Positions 8,301-17,837 are shown, counted from the stretch's first letter. The stretch: 64,000 nucleotides of DNA from Aureimonas sp. AU4 (GCF_001463765.1 NZ_BBWK01000006.1:141039-205038), one strand, 5' to 3'. Notes: a model not told the origin generated them from the letters alone. Program-made: numbers and translations.

Positions 8301-10595
8301 GTGGCGACGGTCGGCCTTGGAGGAGTGAAGCTCCAGGCAATGGTCGCCGAGGCCGACCTGGCAGAGGCGGCGATAGACGACGTCGAGGGCGGCGGTCTTC
8401 TCGGCCACGAAGAGGACGGTGCGCCGGTTCGCCAGGCAATGGGCGATCATGTTGGCGATGGTCTGGCTCTTGCCGGTGCCGGGCGGTCCGACGATCACGA
8501 AGTCCTTGCCTTCGGCGGCGGCGAGGCTCGCGACGACCTGCGAGGAGTCGGCCGGCAGCGGCGTCACGATCGCGGCGGGCTCGAAGGCGCGGTCCACCTC
8601 GCGCGGCTCCCGGAAGGCGACCGTATCGGCGAAGGGCTGGTCCGGCGTATCGAGGAGGTGGCGCACGACCCGGTTCTGGCGCAGCGCCTCGGTGCGCTCC
8701 GTCAGGTCCTTCCACATGAGGTACTTGGCGAAGGAGAAGGTTCCGAGCGCCGTCTCGTCCACCACCTCGAAGCCCGGCACCTCGCGCACCGCCCGGCGCA
8801 TCCGGTCGAGGACCGCGCCGACATCGATGCCCTTGTCGTCGGTCGGCAGCTCGCCGGAGAGGCTCGGCACGGCGAGGCGGAAATCCCGCTCCAGAAACTG
8901 GAGCAGCGTCGCGTTGAAGCGCACCTCGTCCTCGTGATGCACGAGGCGGAAGGGCGCGCTTGCGCTGCGGCGCTCGAGCCGCGCGGGCAGGAGGAGAAGC
9001 GGTGCGCGATAGGTGCGCTCGTCCCCGGGCTGTTTCTTCCACCGCAGGAAGCCGACCGCGACGAACAGCGTGTTCGTGCCGCCCTCGGCGAGATCGTTGC
9101 GCGCCTGCCGGTAGAGGGCGGTGAGCCGCGCCTCCAGCGCCGCGCCGTCGAGCGGCGAGGCGAGCTCGTCGCGCGCCAGCGCCTCGCGGGCGAAGAGCTG
9201 GCCGAGGTCCTCGCCGCGCGTCTCGCGAAACAAGGTCTCGTCGCGCCGGCCGACCGGGTTCTCGGCGGGGATCGAGACGATGCGCAGCCCGTGCCCGCCC
9301 GCCAGCCGGTCCTCCAGGTAGGCCGCGTCCGGGCAGAGGAACGGCACGGTCGAGGCGGAGGGCGTGAAGTTCAGGAGGCGGTTGCGCAGCGACAGGTCGA
9401 GCAGTCGGCGCTGCCAGCGGTCGATCCGGCCGGCGGGCGTGGTGGGCTTGGGCTCGGCGGCGGGCATAACGGGAAGCTGCGAGGCGTCGGGCACCGGGGG
9501 CAGGGGGAGCGCGCCGGTCGCAAGCGCCCCGTCGCTCGCGTCCGCCTCGGGGCGGGGCTCGTGCGAGGCGAGCGGCATGATGCCCGCAGCGCGGGCGCGC
9601 GAGATGTCCACGGCCGCCGTGAAGCGGCGCGATGCGCCCTCCTCGACCTGACGCGCGGCCTCGCGGCGCGCCGCCTCGAAGCCGAGCGGCGGTCGCTGCG
9701 TGAGCCCCGTGGTCTCGAACAGCGCCAGCTCGCGCGCGGCCACCGCCTTGCGGATTTCGGCGGCATCGCTTTCCACCGCGCGCGGCAGGGTCTGCGGCGT
9801 GAGCCAAACGCCGGTCAGCGCATGGCCTTCCGTCAGCACGAGAACGGCGTTGAGGCCCGTCGCCTCCAGCCCGGCAGCCAGAAGCAGCGCCGTATCGAGG
9901 CACGTCGCAAGGCCCTCGCCGAGGACGGCGCTCGGACGGCGCACCTTCTGGCCTGCGGTCTCGAAACTCTTCGGCGGCTCGGCGTAGTGGAGGCCGAGAT
10001 CCGCCACGGCCGCGTAGAGGGCTGCCGCCAGCATGTAGCTGCGGGCCGGATCTGCGCTTTGATAGCCGTCGAGCGCGGTGGAGTGGCCGTGCTCGCCGAG
10101 GCGCTCGGCCGCCGCGCGCAGGAGCCGCGCGACCGCCGGGTCGTTCGGCATCGCGAAGGCGGGCAGGAGCTGCGCCATGTCGCTCGCGCCGCCCCATTCG
10201 TCGCGGGCCAGAAGCCGCACGGGATGGCGGAACTCGGCGAGCACCGCGTCGTCCGAGAGGAGCTCGAAGCAGGCCTCGCCGCGCTCGGCCTCGTCGAGCC
10301 CGGCAAGATGGGCGGCGTCGAGATCGACGCGGCGGTCCGCCAGATCGAGGCCGTCCGGCCCCAGCCGGTCGATCCGCCAGAGCTTCTCGCGCAGGAAGGG
10401 CGGCTCGGAGCGAAGACGAAGCTGCAGCGCGGAGCGGCTCGCCCCGTCCTCCACCAGGAGCCGGAGGCGGCGCAGGACCGGCACCGCGTTCTGGAACGAG
10501 GCGTAGGTGAGGCACGGCTCCAGCTCGGCTTCGATCCGAACCGTCGGCCCGGGCCGCGCCGCCTCGTCCGCCACGGCCCTCACGTCATCCGCCAT
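5352..10595 (-). CDS. Giant DUF4011-helicase-nuclease protein (Hhe-like candidate phage-defence protein)
   Basis: 1747 residues in one uninterrupted frame with a good Shine-Dalgarno (GGAGG) before ATG 10595. Domains in order: a region of about 390 residues containing a transglutaminase/papain-like Cys-His pair (TCLDTALLLAAGLEATG near 232, EGHALTGVWL near 255); a DUF4011 start at RIDRWQRRLLDLSLRNRLL near 390; an SF1 helicase with Walker A GPPGTGKSQTI near 703, Walker B IFDEASQITTWD near 1321 with GDPKQLPPTNFF, and a C-terminal RecA motif NVAVTRAR; and a Vsr/DUF559-like endonuclease from SPFEEAV near 1622 with VDIGI and GVECDG. The combination DUF4011-helicase-Vsr has been reported as a single-gene anti-phage system (Hhe). 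The defence role here is inferred. No other defence gene or mobile element is next to it. Confidence 0.85.
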   Translation of the reverse strand: MADDVRAVADEAARPGPTVRIEAELEPCLTYASFQNAVPVLRRLRLLVEDGASRSALQLRLRSEPPFLREKLWRIDRLGPDGLDLADRRVDLDAAHLAGLDEAERGEACFELLSDDAVLAEFRHPVRLLARDEWGGASDMAQLLPAFAMPNDPAVARLLRAAAERLGEHGHSTALDGYQSADPARSYMLAAALYAAVADLGLHYAEPPKSFETAGQKVRRPSAVLGEGLATCLDTALLLAAGLEATGLNAVLVLTEGHALTGVWLTPQTLPRAVESDAAEIRKAVAARELALFETTGLTQRPPLGFEAARREAARQVEEGASRRFTAAVDISRARAAGIMPLASHEPRPEADASDGALATGALPLPPVPDASQLPVMPAAEPKPTTPAGRIDRWQRRLLDLSLRNRLLNFTPSASTVPFLCPDAAYLEDRLAGGHGLRIVSIPAENPVGRRDETLFRETRGEDLGQLFAREALARDELASPLDGAALEARLTALYRQARNDLAEGGTNTLFVAVGFLRWKKQPGDERTYRAPLLLLPARLERRSASAPFRLVHHEDEVRFNATLLQFLERDFRLAVPSLSGELPTDDKGIDVGAVLDRMRRAVREVPGFEVVDETALGTFSFAKYLMWKDLTERTEALRQNRVVRHLLDTPDQPFADTVAFREPREVDRAFEPAAIVTPLPADSSQVVASLAAAEGKDFVIVGPPGTGKSQTIANMIAHCLANRRTVLFVAEKTAALDVVYRRLCQVGLGDHCLELHSSKADRRHFLKQLRSAWENGGAAGGEDWIAVNERLRVKRDELNRYADALHAPAGNGLTPYRAMGLTLRESARPAPALRWPSPEAHDAAALAELEEMATALGRTFAAVDARPELRLVQRESWSLAWQQELLAAGEALREALDTLGKAAQDLLRTLGLSPGELDFQRIDRLAALAGAAQAMAPRGAALVVDPNLSALRDAVDPLTAAIASFAADEARLSTRYERGELARVPVDDLDRRWREAKASVWPLSFFRKRSAAKLLGTYSATGTADPEIDLPRLGRMQASLAAIAQSPLAALTPDFAGLDTDAEALRARLSAAHGLRDALSHLDPAGEIAQRLPTLLGEASPLRTHAAALPAARDRFQDAERHFTALSDGPRPSAEPGATPRSVDEALRAVEASRGRLRDWSSWCAVRRRALAHGLLPLVEAIEGGAVAPDEALGAFRLGYARWWLPLAIDADATLRDFRRFSHEHAIEDFRTLDELARKAATSRVHAAIRHDLPGTAAVPRKSELGLLRHQMELKRPSRSIREMIAAMPDSFPQLAPCLLMSPLSIAQFLPPTQAPFDVVIFDEASQITTWDAVGAIARARQTVIVGDPKQLPPTNFFGRNEAEDDETADHERDLESILDEARASGLPVHHLRWHYRSRHESLIAFSNHHYYENRLITFPSPVTEDRAVSLRHLPDAFYDRGKSRTNRDEARAIAAHLAERLRDALTVPEEKRPTFGVITFNAQQQALIQDLLDDERRADPEIEWFFADERLEPVFVKNLENVQGDERDVILFSITFGRDAAGKLAMDFGALNRDGGERRLNVAVTRARAELQVFSAFKADQIDLARTKSAGVRDLKTFLDYADRGAAALPSADAGSQGAPDSPFEEAVMEALRDLGWRCVPQVGVSGFRVDIGIPHPDRPGAYLAGVECDGATYHRSATARDRDKVREDVLRGLGWNILRVWSTDWWFDPEGALKRLQAGLEALLAADRETRTREEAAPPIADQT

Positions 10596-10667
10596 CGCTC
10601 GCCTCCTCCAGCCGCCCCGGAGGATTGGCGGGACTTCGGCCGGGTCGTCAACCGCCGTTCCCGGCTC

Positions 10668-11072
10668 TCAGGCTCGGCCCCCGCCGTATTCCTCGTCGCT
10701 CACCTTCTCCATCCAGTCCACGACCTTGCCGTTCAGGTTTTCCTGGATGGCGATATGGGTCATGGCGACCGTGGGCGAGGCGCCGTGCCAGTGGCGCTCG
10801 CCCGGCTCGAACCAGACGACGTCGCCGGGGCCGATCGTCTCGACAGGCCCGTTCTCGCGCTGGACGAGGCCGAGGCCCGCCGTCACGATCAGGGTCTGGC
10901 CGAGCGGGTGCGTGTGCCAGGCGGTGCGCGCGCCGGGCTCGAAGGTGACGGTAGCCGCCGCCGCGCGTCGGGCGTCGTTCGGCTGGAACAGGGGATCGAC
11001 GCGGACCGTGCCGGTGAACCAGTCGGCCGGGCCTGGTGCGGAGGGGCGCGTTCCGTTGCGGATGATGTCCAT
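10668..11072 (-). CDS. Small cupin-domain protein
   Basis: 134 residues from ATG 11072 ([14 protein letters not shown]). A single cupin barrel is evident: motif 1 [13 protein letters not shown] with the metal-binding HxH, and motif 2 with the third histidine in [10 protein letters not shown]. This is the short class often annotated as (R)-mandelonitrile lyase-like or as an associated carboxymuconolactone-type cupin; the actual substrate cannot be told. It precedes the giant helicase gene by 72 bases on the same strand, so the two could share a transcript, though no functional link is known. Confidence 0.8.
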   Translation of the reverse strand: MDIIRNGTRPSAPGPADWFTGTVRVDPLFQPNDARRAAAATVTFEPGARTAWHTHPLGQTLIVTAGLGLVQRENGPVETIGPGDVVWFEPGERHWHGASPTVAMTHIAIQENLNGKVVDWMEKVSDEEYGGGRA

Positions 11073-11183
11073 GGCGAGCTGTTTCCCTGTTGCGATCCGA
11101 GCTAAGGCTAGGCCGCGGCAACGGCATGGCATCCCCCGAGACGGGAGACATTCCGGACTGGCGGCCAACGTGTCGTTGCATTG

Positions 11184-11195
11184 CACAATATTGTG
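11184..11195. repeat. Perfect 12-bp palindrome CACAATATTGTG
   Basis: This AT-rich perfect palindrome sits in the 269-base gap between the cupin gene and the oxidoreductase of the catabolic locus. Its position upstream of the cupin start, and the flanking TTGC/GCAA, suggest a regulator binding site for one of the divergent units. No regulator can be named. Confidence 0.35.
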
Positions 11196-11229
11196 GCAAC
11201 GCTCGACCGTGGCGAAATCTCATGCGATC

Positions 11230-11319
11230 TGAAAAGGAATTTCATCGCCTGCCTGACGAAGGCGCGCCGTATTGACGTTTTCCTGTTGCTGCACCAACGT
11301 GCGAAAATGAATTACGGCA
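11230..11319 (+). promoter_or_regulatory. Predicted promoter and operator sites of the sugar-import operon
   Basis: Three elements precede the oxidoreductase gene. TGAAAAGGAATTTCA (11230-11244) is an inverted repeat with perfect 5-base arms. TTGACG (11272-11277) is a -35-like box; no good -10 box is apparent at the right distance. TGCGAAAATGAATTACGGCA (11300-11319) lies at the expected transcription start and shares its first ten bases almost exactly with a site at 19912-19928. The RpiR regulator of the locus is the obvious candidate ligand, by inference. Confidence 0.4.
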
Positions 11320-11341
11320 GCAGGCGGAATCGGACATCGGA

Positions 11342-12502
11342 ATGCGCGTCGGCATTGTAGGGTTGGGTTTCCGCCTCGGCTATCTCGGTCATGTCTTCAC
11401 CGCGATCGACGGCGACATCGAGATCGCGGGCTATGTGGATCCCGAGCCCGCCGGGCTGCCCGGCCTCGAGGCCAAGGGCATCTCCGCCGGTCGCCGCTAC
11501 GAGACCGTGGCGGAGCTGATCGCGAGCGGCCCGCTCGACCTTCTCATGATCGGCTCGCCCAACCACCTCCATCTCGACCATATCCGGGAAGGGCTCGAGG
11601 CCGGGCTCACGGTCTTCTGCGAAAAGCCGGTGGTGATCTCGCTGGACGAAAGCTACGAGCTCGCCCGCCTCATGGCGAAGCATGGCGAGGACCGGCTGAT
11701 GATCGGCCTCGTCCTGCGCTACTCGCCGCTCTACCGCGACCTGCGCGCCGCGCAAGCCGAGGGCGCGATCGGCGACGTCGTGTCGATCGAGGCGTCCGAG
11801 CATATCGAACCCTACCACGGCGCCTTCTTCATGCGGGACTGGCGGCGCTACGAGCGCTACAGCGGCTCCTTCATGCTGGAGAAATGCTGCCACGACCTCG
11901 ACCTCTACAACGGCGTGGTCGGCGCGCGGCCCGAGCGCGTGGCGAGCTTCGGCGGGCGCAAGAGCTTCGTTCCCGCCAACGATCCGGCGCGGCGCGGCAT
12001 CAACGATCTCGAGCTCTTCCACCGCAAGCCGAGCGGCTGGCTCGGCTCCGACAAGGTCTTCGACAGCGACGGCGACATCATCGACTACCAGGTCGCCATC
12101 ATCGAGTACGCCAACGGCGTCGGCATGAACTTCCACACCAACCTCAACGTGCCCGACCAGTTTCGCCGCTTCTGCGTGATGGGTTCGCGCGGCATGGCGG
12201 AAGGGGACTTCGTGCGCGGCTTCCTCCACGTCCACGAGGGGATGGGCAACCGGCGCATCGTCGAGAAGAGCTACGCCAACGAGACCGAGCTCTCGCAGCA
12301 CTACGGCGCCGACGAGCAGATGGCCGCCGACATCATCGCCCACGTGCGGCACGGCCACCCGCTCCCGGTATCGACGCGCGACGCGCTGGAGGCCGGCATC
12401 CTGGCGCTCGCGATGGACGAGGCGCGCACCCGGCGCAGCGTCGTCGACCTCAGGCCGGTGTGGGACCGTTTCGACGAGGCGCGCATGGCCCGCGCGGCGT
12501 AA
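11342..12502 (+). CDS. Gfo/Idh/MocA-family NAD(P)-dependent oxidoreductase
   Basis: 386 residues. The N-terminal Rossmann fold opens with VGIVGLGFRLGYLG, and the family's conserved catalytic-lysine motif appears as CEKPVV near residue 97. The C-terminal half is the usual GFO/IDH/MocA substrate domain. Such enzymes oxidise or reduce sugars, inositols or their derivatives. It is the first gene of a rightward unit and is followed after 15 bases by an ABC sugar permease, so it probably acts on the imported compound or a breakdown product. The exact substrate cannot be read from sequence. Confidence 0.88.
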   Translation: MRVGIVGLGFRLGYLGHVFTAIDGDIEIAGYVDPEPAGLPGLEAKGISAGRRYETVAELIASGPLDLLMIGSPNHLHLDHIREGLEAGLTVFCEKPVVISLDESYELARLMAKHGEDRLMIGLVLRYSPLYRDLRAAQAEGAIGDVVSIEASEHIEPYHGAFFMRDWRRYERYSGSFMLEKCCHDLDLYNGVVGARPERVASFGGRKSFVPANDPARRGINDLELFHRKPSGWLGSDKVFDSDGDIIDYQVAIIEYANGVGMNFHTNLNVPDQFRRFCVMGSRGMAEGDFVRGFLHVHEGMGNRRIVEKSYANETELSQHYGADEQMAADIIAHVRHGHPLPVSTRDALEAGILALAMDEARTRRSVVDLRPVWDRFDEARMARAA

Positions 12503-12517
12503 AGGGAAGGGAACCGC

Positions 12518-13402
12518 TTGACCGCACAGCGCACCGCTGTCCTGTTCGCCTGGGCCCTGCTTCTGCCGGCGCTCCTCTACGTCACCGCCATCGTCGCCTA
12601 TCCCCTGGTCGAGACGGTGATCCTGAGCTTCACCGACGCCTCGCTGAAGCGCACCTCGGACTGGGTCGGCTGGGCGAACTACGAGCGCATCTTCACGCCC
12701 ACCTTCGCCGAGGTCATCGGGCGCACCTTCATCTGGACCTTCTTCTCGGTCTCGCTGAAGATGGTGATCGGCATCTTCGGCGCGACGCTCCTGAATGCCG
12801 CCGTGCCGGGCCGCGCGCTGTTCCGCGTCCTCACCATGCCGCCTTGGATCGTGCCCATGGCCATCGGCATCTTCATGTGGGGGTGGATGTACAACGGCCA
12901 GTTCGGGATGATCTCGGGCCTCCTGCAGCGCTTCGGCTTCGTGGACGGCCCGGTGGCCTTCCTCGCCAACGGCGGCACCGCCTTCTGGGCGACCGTGATC
13001 ACCGACGTCTGGATCGGCGTTCCCCTCGTCACCCTCTACATGCTCGCCGCCATGCAGGCGATCCCGCAGGACCTCTACGAGGCCGCCTGGACCGACGGGG
13101 CGGGGCGCTTCTACCGTTTCCGCCGCATCACGCTGCCGCTGATCGTGCCGGCCATCATCACCATGTCGATGCTGTCCCTGATCGCGACCTTCAACTCCTT
13201 CGACATCATCTGGATCCTGACGCGCGGCGGCCCGAGCGGTCAGACGACGACCATGATCATCGACACCTACAACACCGCGATCGGCTCGAAGCGCTACGGC
13301 GAGGGGGCGGCGCGCGCGGTCCTGATCTGCCTGTTCCTGTCGGTCTTCTCGCTGCTCTACTTCCGCGTCACGAGCCGCCTGTCGAAGGGGATGGTGCGAT
13401 GA
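12518..13402 (+). CDS. Carbohydrate ABC transporter permease (MalF/UgpA type)
   Basis: 294 residues starting at TTG 12518 behind a purine-rich ribosome site (GGGAAGGGAA). Six hydrophobic segments are visible, and the cytoplasmic EAA loop reads EAAWTDGAGRFYRFRRI near residue 190, typical of CUT1-family sugar importer permeases. It forms the membrane channel with the next permease, whose start overlaps its stop (ATGA). The upstream oxidoreductase and the downstream binding protein and ATPase complete the operon. Confidence 0.92.
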   Translation: MTAQRTAVLFAWALLLPALLYVTAIVAYPLVETVILSFTDASLKRTSDWVGWANYERIFTPTFAEVIGRTFIWTFFSVSLKMVIGIFGATLLNAAVPGRALFRVLTMPPWIVPMAIGIFMWGWMYNGQFGMISGLLQRFGFVDGPVAFLANGGTAFWATVITDVWIGVPLVTLYMLAAMQAIPQDLYEAAWTDGAGRFYRFRRITLPLIVPAIITMSMLSLIATFNSFDIIWILTRGGPSGQTTTMIIDTYNTAIGSKRYGEGAARAVLICLFLSVFSLLYFRVTSRLSKGMVR

Positions 13403-14259
13403 CGACGCGCTCGGCCATGATCTCGCGCTACCGCTGGTGGGAGGTGGTGCTGATCTATTGCGGCATCGCGGTCTTCCTCACCTTCGTGCTCGCGCCCTTC
13501 GTGGAAGGGTTCCTGGTGTCGCTGAAGCCTCTGTCGCTTCTGTTCTCCACCCCCTATTCCTTCTGGCCCGAGAACGGATCGCTCGACGCCTACCGCACCA
13601 TGTGGACGAGCGTGCCGGGCTTCGGCTGGTACATCTTCAACTCGTTCCTGATCTCGTTCAGCGTGACGGCGGTGGTGCTGATCCTGGTCGTGCCGGCCGC
13701 CTACTCGTTCGCGCGCTTCGAGTTCAAGGGCGCTGGGGTCACGCTGGGCGCGTTCCTGGCGGTCAACATGTTCTCGGGCGCGGTGCTGATCATCCCGCTG
13801 TTCCGCCTGATGCGCTCCATGGGCGTCCTCAACACCTATCTCGCGATGATCGTGCCGGGCGTCGCCTTCCTGATCCCCTCGGCGATCTGGCTCCTGCGCA
13901 CCTACATGCTGCGCATCCCGCGCGAGCTGCACGAGGCGGCCTACATGGACGGGGCGGGCTATCTCTACACGCTGCGGCGCGTCGTTCTCCCCATCGCCAT
14001 GCCGGGCATCACGGTGGTCGCCATCACCACCTTCATCGGCGCCTACGCCCAACAGTTCATCTACGCGCTGACCTTCAACTCGCGCACCGAGTACATGCCG
14101 CTTCCGGTCGGCCTCTTCGCCTATTTCGGCAAGCAGGAGGTCATCTGGAACGAGCTCATGGCCGCCAGCTTCGTGGGCATCGCCCCGGCCATGGTCCTGA
14201 TCTTCTTCATGCAGCGCTACCTCGTGGCGGGTCTGACCGCCGGCGCGGTGAAGTCGTGA
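13399..14259 (+). CDS. Carbohydrate ABC transporter permease (MalG/UgpE type)
   Basis: 286 residues with six membrane segments and the EAA loop EAAYMDGAGYLYTLRRV near residue 183. It is the second half of the permease heterodimer of a CUT1-type importer. The ATG lies in the previous gene's stop (ATGA overlap), indicating coupled translation. The binding-protein gene follows after 29 bases. Confidence 0.92.
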   Translation: MTTRSAMISRYRWWEVVLIYCGIAVFLTFVLAPFVEGFLVSLKPLSLLFSTPYSFWPENGSLDAYRTMWTSVPGFGWYIFNSFLISFSVTAVVLILVVPAAYSFARFEFKGAGVTLGAFLAVNMFSGAVLIIPLFRLMRSMGVLNTYLAMIVPGVAFLIPSAIWLLRTYMLRIPRELHEAAYMDGAGYLYTLRRVVLPIAMPGITVVAITTFIGAYAQQFIYALTFNSRTEYMPLPVGLFAYFGKQEVIWNELMAASFVGIAPAMVLIFFMQRYLVAGLTAGAVKS

Positions 14260-14288
14260 CACCGACAACAACCACAACGGGAGCCCCG

Positions 14289-15515
14289 ATGAGAACGCCT
14301 CTTTCCCTTCTGGCCGCCGGCGCCCTGGCGCTCCTCGGCACGACCGCGCTGCCCGCCATGGCCAGCGCCGCCGACATCAGCTTCATCTACTGCGGCGACA
14401 AGGTCGGCCCGGTCCACGCGCGCGTGATCGACGAGTGGAACAAGGCTCATGCCGACGACCAGGTGAAGACCGAGGTCGTGGGCTGGGAGCAGTGCCAGGA
14501 CAAGGCGACGACGCTGGCCGCCGCCGGCACGCCGGTCGGCCTTGCCTATGTCGGCTCGCGCACGCTCAAGGAGTTCGCGCAGAACGACCTGATCGTCCCG
14601 ATCCCGATGACCGACGCCGAGAAGGCGAGCTACTACCCCAACATCGTCGACACGATCACCTTCGAGGACAAGCAGTGGGGCGTTCCCATCGCCTTCTCGA
14701 CCAAGGCCCTGTTCTGGAACAAGGACCTCTTCAAGCAGGCCGGTCTCGACCCGGAGAAGCCGCCCACGACCTGGGCCGAAGAGGTCCAGATGGCCAAGAC
14801 CATCAAGGAGAAGACCGGCAAGGCCGGCTTCGGCCTGGTCGCCAAGACCTTCGACAACACGATGCACCAGTTCCTGCACTGGGTTTACACCAATAACGGC
14901 CGCATCGTGGATGCCGAGGGCAACGTCACGCTCGACAGCCCCGAGGTCCTCGCCGCCCTCCAGGCGGTCAAGGACATTACGCCCTATTCCGAGGAGGGCC
15001 CGACCGCCTACGAGCAGAACGAGGTCCGCGCGATCTTCCTCGACGGGCAGATCGGCATGATCCACAACTCGACCGGCGCCATCCCGCGCCTCAAGGGCAC
15101 GAAGATCGACTGGGGCGTCGCCAACCTGCCGCTCGGTCCCGAGGCCAAGGGCCCGGGCACGCTCCTGATCACCGACAGTCTTGCGGTCTTCAACGGCTCG
15201 GGCGTCGAGGAGAAGGCGATCGAGTTCGCCAAGTACATCACCGCGCCCGCCGTGCAGGAGGAGTACGAGCTCACCGGCGACGACGGCCTCGTGCCGCTGC
15301 GCCCCTCGGCCAACGTCGACAAGTTCGTCTCCGAGCATCCGGAGTGGAAGCCCTTCATCGACGGCATCAAGTCGGGCGGTCCCGAGCCCCTGTTCACCGA
15401 CTACAAGGGCTTCCAGAACGCCATGATCACGATGGTGCAGTCGGTGGTCACCGGCCAGGCGACGCCTGAGGCCGCGATCAAGACCGCATCCGCCGAGATC
15501 GAGCGCTTCAAGTAG
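14289..15515 (+). CDS. Extracellular sugar-binding protein of ABC importer (SBP family 1)
   Basis: 408 residues from ATG 14289, preceded by a GGGAG ribosome site. A signal peptide covers roughly residues 1-28 (LSLLAAGALALLG core, cleavage near ASA-AD). The mature protein has the fold pattern of family 1 solute-binding proteins, with FSTKALFWNKDLFKQAGLD and EVRAIFLDGQIGMIHNS as recognisable landmarks. It captures the substrate in the periplasm for the adjacent permeases. A strong stem-loop directly after the stop codon probably stabilises the upstream mRNA, as is common for binding-protein genes. Ligand unknown. Confidence 0.93.
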   Translation: MRTPLSLLAAGALALLGTTALPAMASAADISFIYCGDKVGPVHARVIDEWNKAHADDQVKTEVVGWEQCQDKATTLAAAGTPVGLAYVGSRTLKEFAQNDLIVPIPMTDAEKASYYPNIVDTITFEDKQWGVPIAFSTKALFWNKDLFKQAGLDPEKPPTTWAEEVQMAKTIKEKTGKAGFGLVAKTFDNTMHQFLHWVYTNNGRIVDAEGNVTLDSPEVLAALQAVKDITPYSEEGPTAYEQNEVRAIFLDGQIGMIHNSTGAIPRLKGTKIDWGVANLPLGPEAKGPGTLLITDSLAVFNGSGVEEKAIEFAKYITAPAVQEEYELTGDDGLVPLRPSANVDKFVSEHPEWKPFIDGIKSGGPEPLFTDYKGFQNAMITMVQSVVTGQATPEAAIKTASAEIERFK

Positions 15516-15535
15516 GCGCTCGCCTCCCGTAACCC

Positions 15536-15569
15536 GCGGGGTCGGCGTCCGTCCGGTCGCCGACCCCGC
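15536..15569 (+). repeat. Strong intercistronic stem-loop after the binding-protein gene
   Basis: GCGGGGTCGGCG (15536-15547) pairs perfectly with CGCCGACCCCGC (15558-15569) around a 10-base loop. There is no T run, so it is more likely an mRNA-stabilising or attenuating hairpin that favours binding-protein expression over the ATPase than a full terminator. Confidence 0.7.
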
Positions 15570-15589
15570 CCTCGCGTTCCACCGGAGAC

Positions 15590-16723
<1,134 letters not shown>

Positions 16724-16733
16724 AGCCGCGCCC

Positions 16734-17837
16734 CTACCAGACGAGGCCGCGCGCGGCGACCGGCACGATCTCGGTGACGCGCCCGTCGCGGTGGAAGACC
16801 ACGTGGTCGAAGAGGTTCGAGACCACGCAGGTATGGTTGGGCACGATGCGCAGGACGTCGCCGATCGCCGGGCCGTCGCCCTCGACGTTCGACAGATCCA
16901 GGACGCCGTGCTCCTCGGAAAGCGAGGCGATGCGCGCGCCCGGCCAGGTCTCGACATGGCCGTAGTCCGCGAAGCCGAGGAGATCCGACGTCAGGGCCTT
17001 CGATCCCGCGTCGATCACGGCGCGCGTGCGCGTCGGGCGCGAGACGACGGTCGCCAGCACATGCATCGCGCAGTCGTCCCACCCGCAGGCGCCGGCTCGC
17101 ACCATCGAGCGGTCGTTGTAGATGTAGGTGCCCGCCCGGTGTTCGGTCGCGCTCGCAACGAGATGGGCCTCGAAGACGCCGGGCGTGCCGCCGCTGCTGA
17201 GAACGGGGCAGGGAAGACCCGCCGCCTCCAGCCTCGCCTTCGCGTCGAGGAAGAAACGGTCGACGCGCTCGTGCGCTCCCGCACCGGGAAAGGTCATGAT
17301 GCCGCCGAAGCGAAGCCCCGGCTCGGCGGCGATGCGCCGGGCGAGGTCGAGCGCTTCCTCGGGCGTCTGCACGCCGCAGCGCCCGCCGCCGGTGTCGCAT
17401 TCCACGAGAACCATCAGCGGCTTCAAGGCGTCCCGGAAGGCCGCGCCCAGTGCCTCCACGGTCGCGCCGCTGTCCGCCACGACCGAGAGACGCGCGACCC
17501 GCTCGTTGAGCCGGTGCAGCGGCTTGTGCTTGCCGGGGCCGAGAATGTTGAAGGTGATGAGGATGTCCTCGGCGCCCTCGCTCGCGAAGGCCTCCGCCTC
17601 GCTCACCTTCTGGCAGGTGATGCCGACGGCGCCCGCCGCCAGCTGCCGCCGTGCGAGCGCGGGGATCTTGTGCGTCTTGATGTGGGGCCGGAAGCGCAGG
17701 CCGTGCGCGTCCATGTAGTCCTGCACGCGCCGGATGTTGCGCTCGACCCGCGCTTCGTCGATCACCGCACGCGGCGTCGACACCGCTTCGATCGGCGTGC
17801 CGACGGCGGGAAGGAAGTCGGCTTCGATCGTGTTCAT
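16734..17837 (-). CDS. PLP-dependent D-threonine aldolase / D-serine dehydratase (DSD1)-like enzyme
   Basis: 367 residues of the alanine-racemase-like fold III family. The Schiff-base lysine is K54 in RPHIKTHKIP, and the C-terminal metal site resembles DSD1 with PNHTC near residue 335. The family includes D-threonine aldolase, D-serine dehydratase and D-3-hydroxyaspartate dehydratase, all acting on D-beta-hydroxy amino acids with PLP and a divalent metal. It overlaps the upstream M81 gene by four bases (ATGA) and is the last gene of a leftward operon. A RidA gene in the divergent operon would fit an enamine-releasing dehydratase. The substrate is inferred, not known. Confidence 0.82.
   Translation of the reverse strand: MNTIEADFLPAVGTPIEAVSTPRAVIDEARVERNIRRVQDYMDAHGLRFRPHIKTHKIPALARRQLAAGAVGITCQKVSEAEAFASEGAEDILITFNILGPGKHKPLHRLNERVARLSVVADSGATVEALGAAFRDALKPLMVLVECDTGGGRCGVQTPEEALDLARRIAAEPGLRFGGIMTFPGAGAHERVDRFFLDAKARLEAAGLPCPVLSSGGTPGVFEAHLVASATEHRAGTYIYNDRSMVRAGACGWDDCAMHVLATVVSRPTRTRAVIDAGSKALTSDLLGFADYGHVETWPGARIASLSEEHGVLDLSNVEGDGPAIGDVLRIVPNHTCVVSNLFDHVVFHRDGRVTEIVPVAARGLVW

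Noticed and set aside
6783..11105. 1440-codon open frame on the plus strand, antisense to the helicase gene
   Set aside because: It is the mirror of a high-GC coding region, rich in Arg, Gly and Ala, has no domain pattern, and overlaps a gene with clear motifs throughout.
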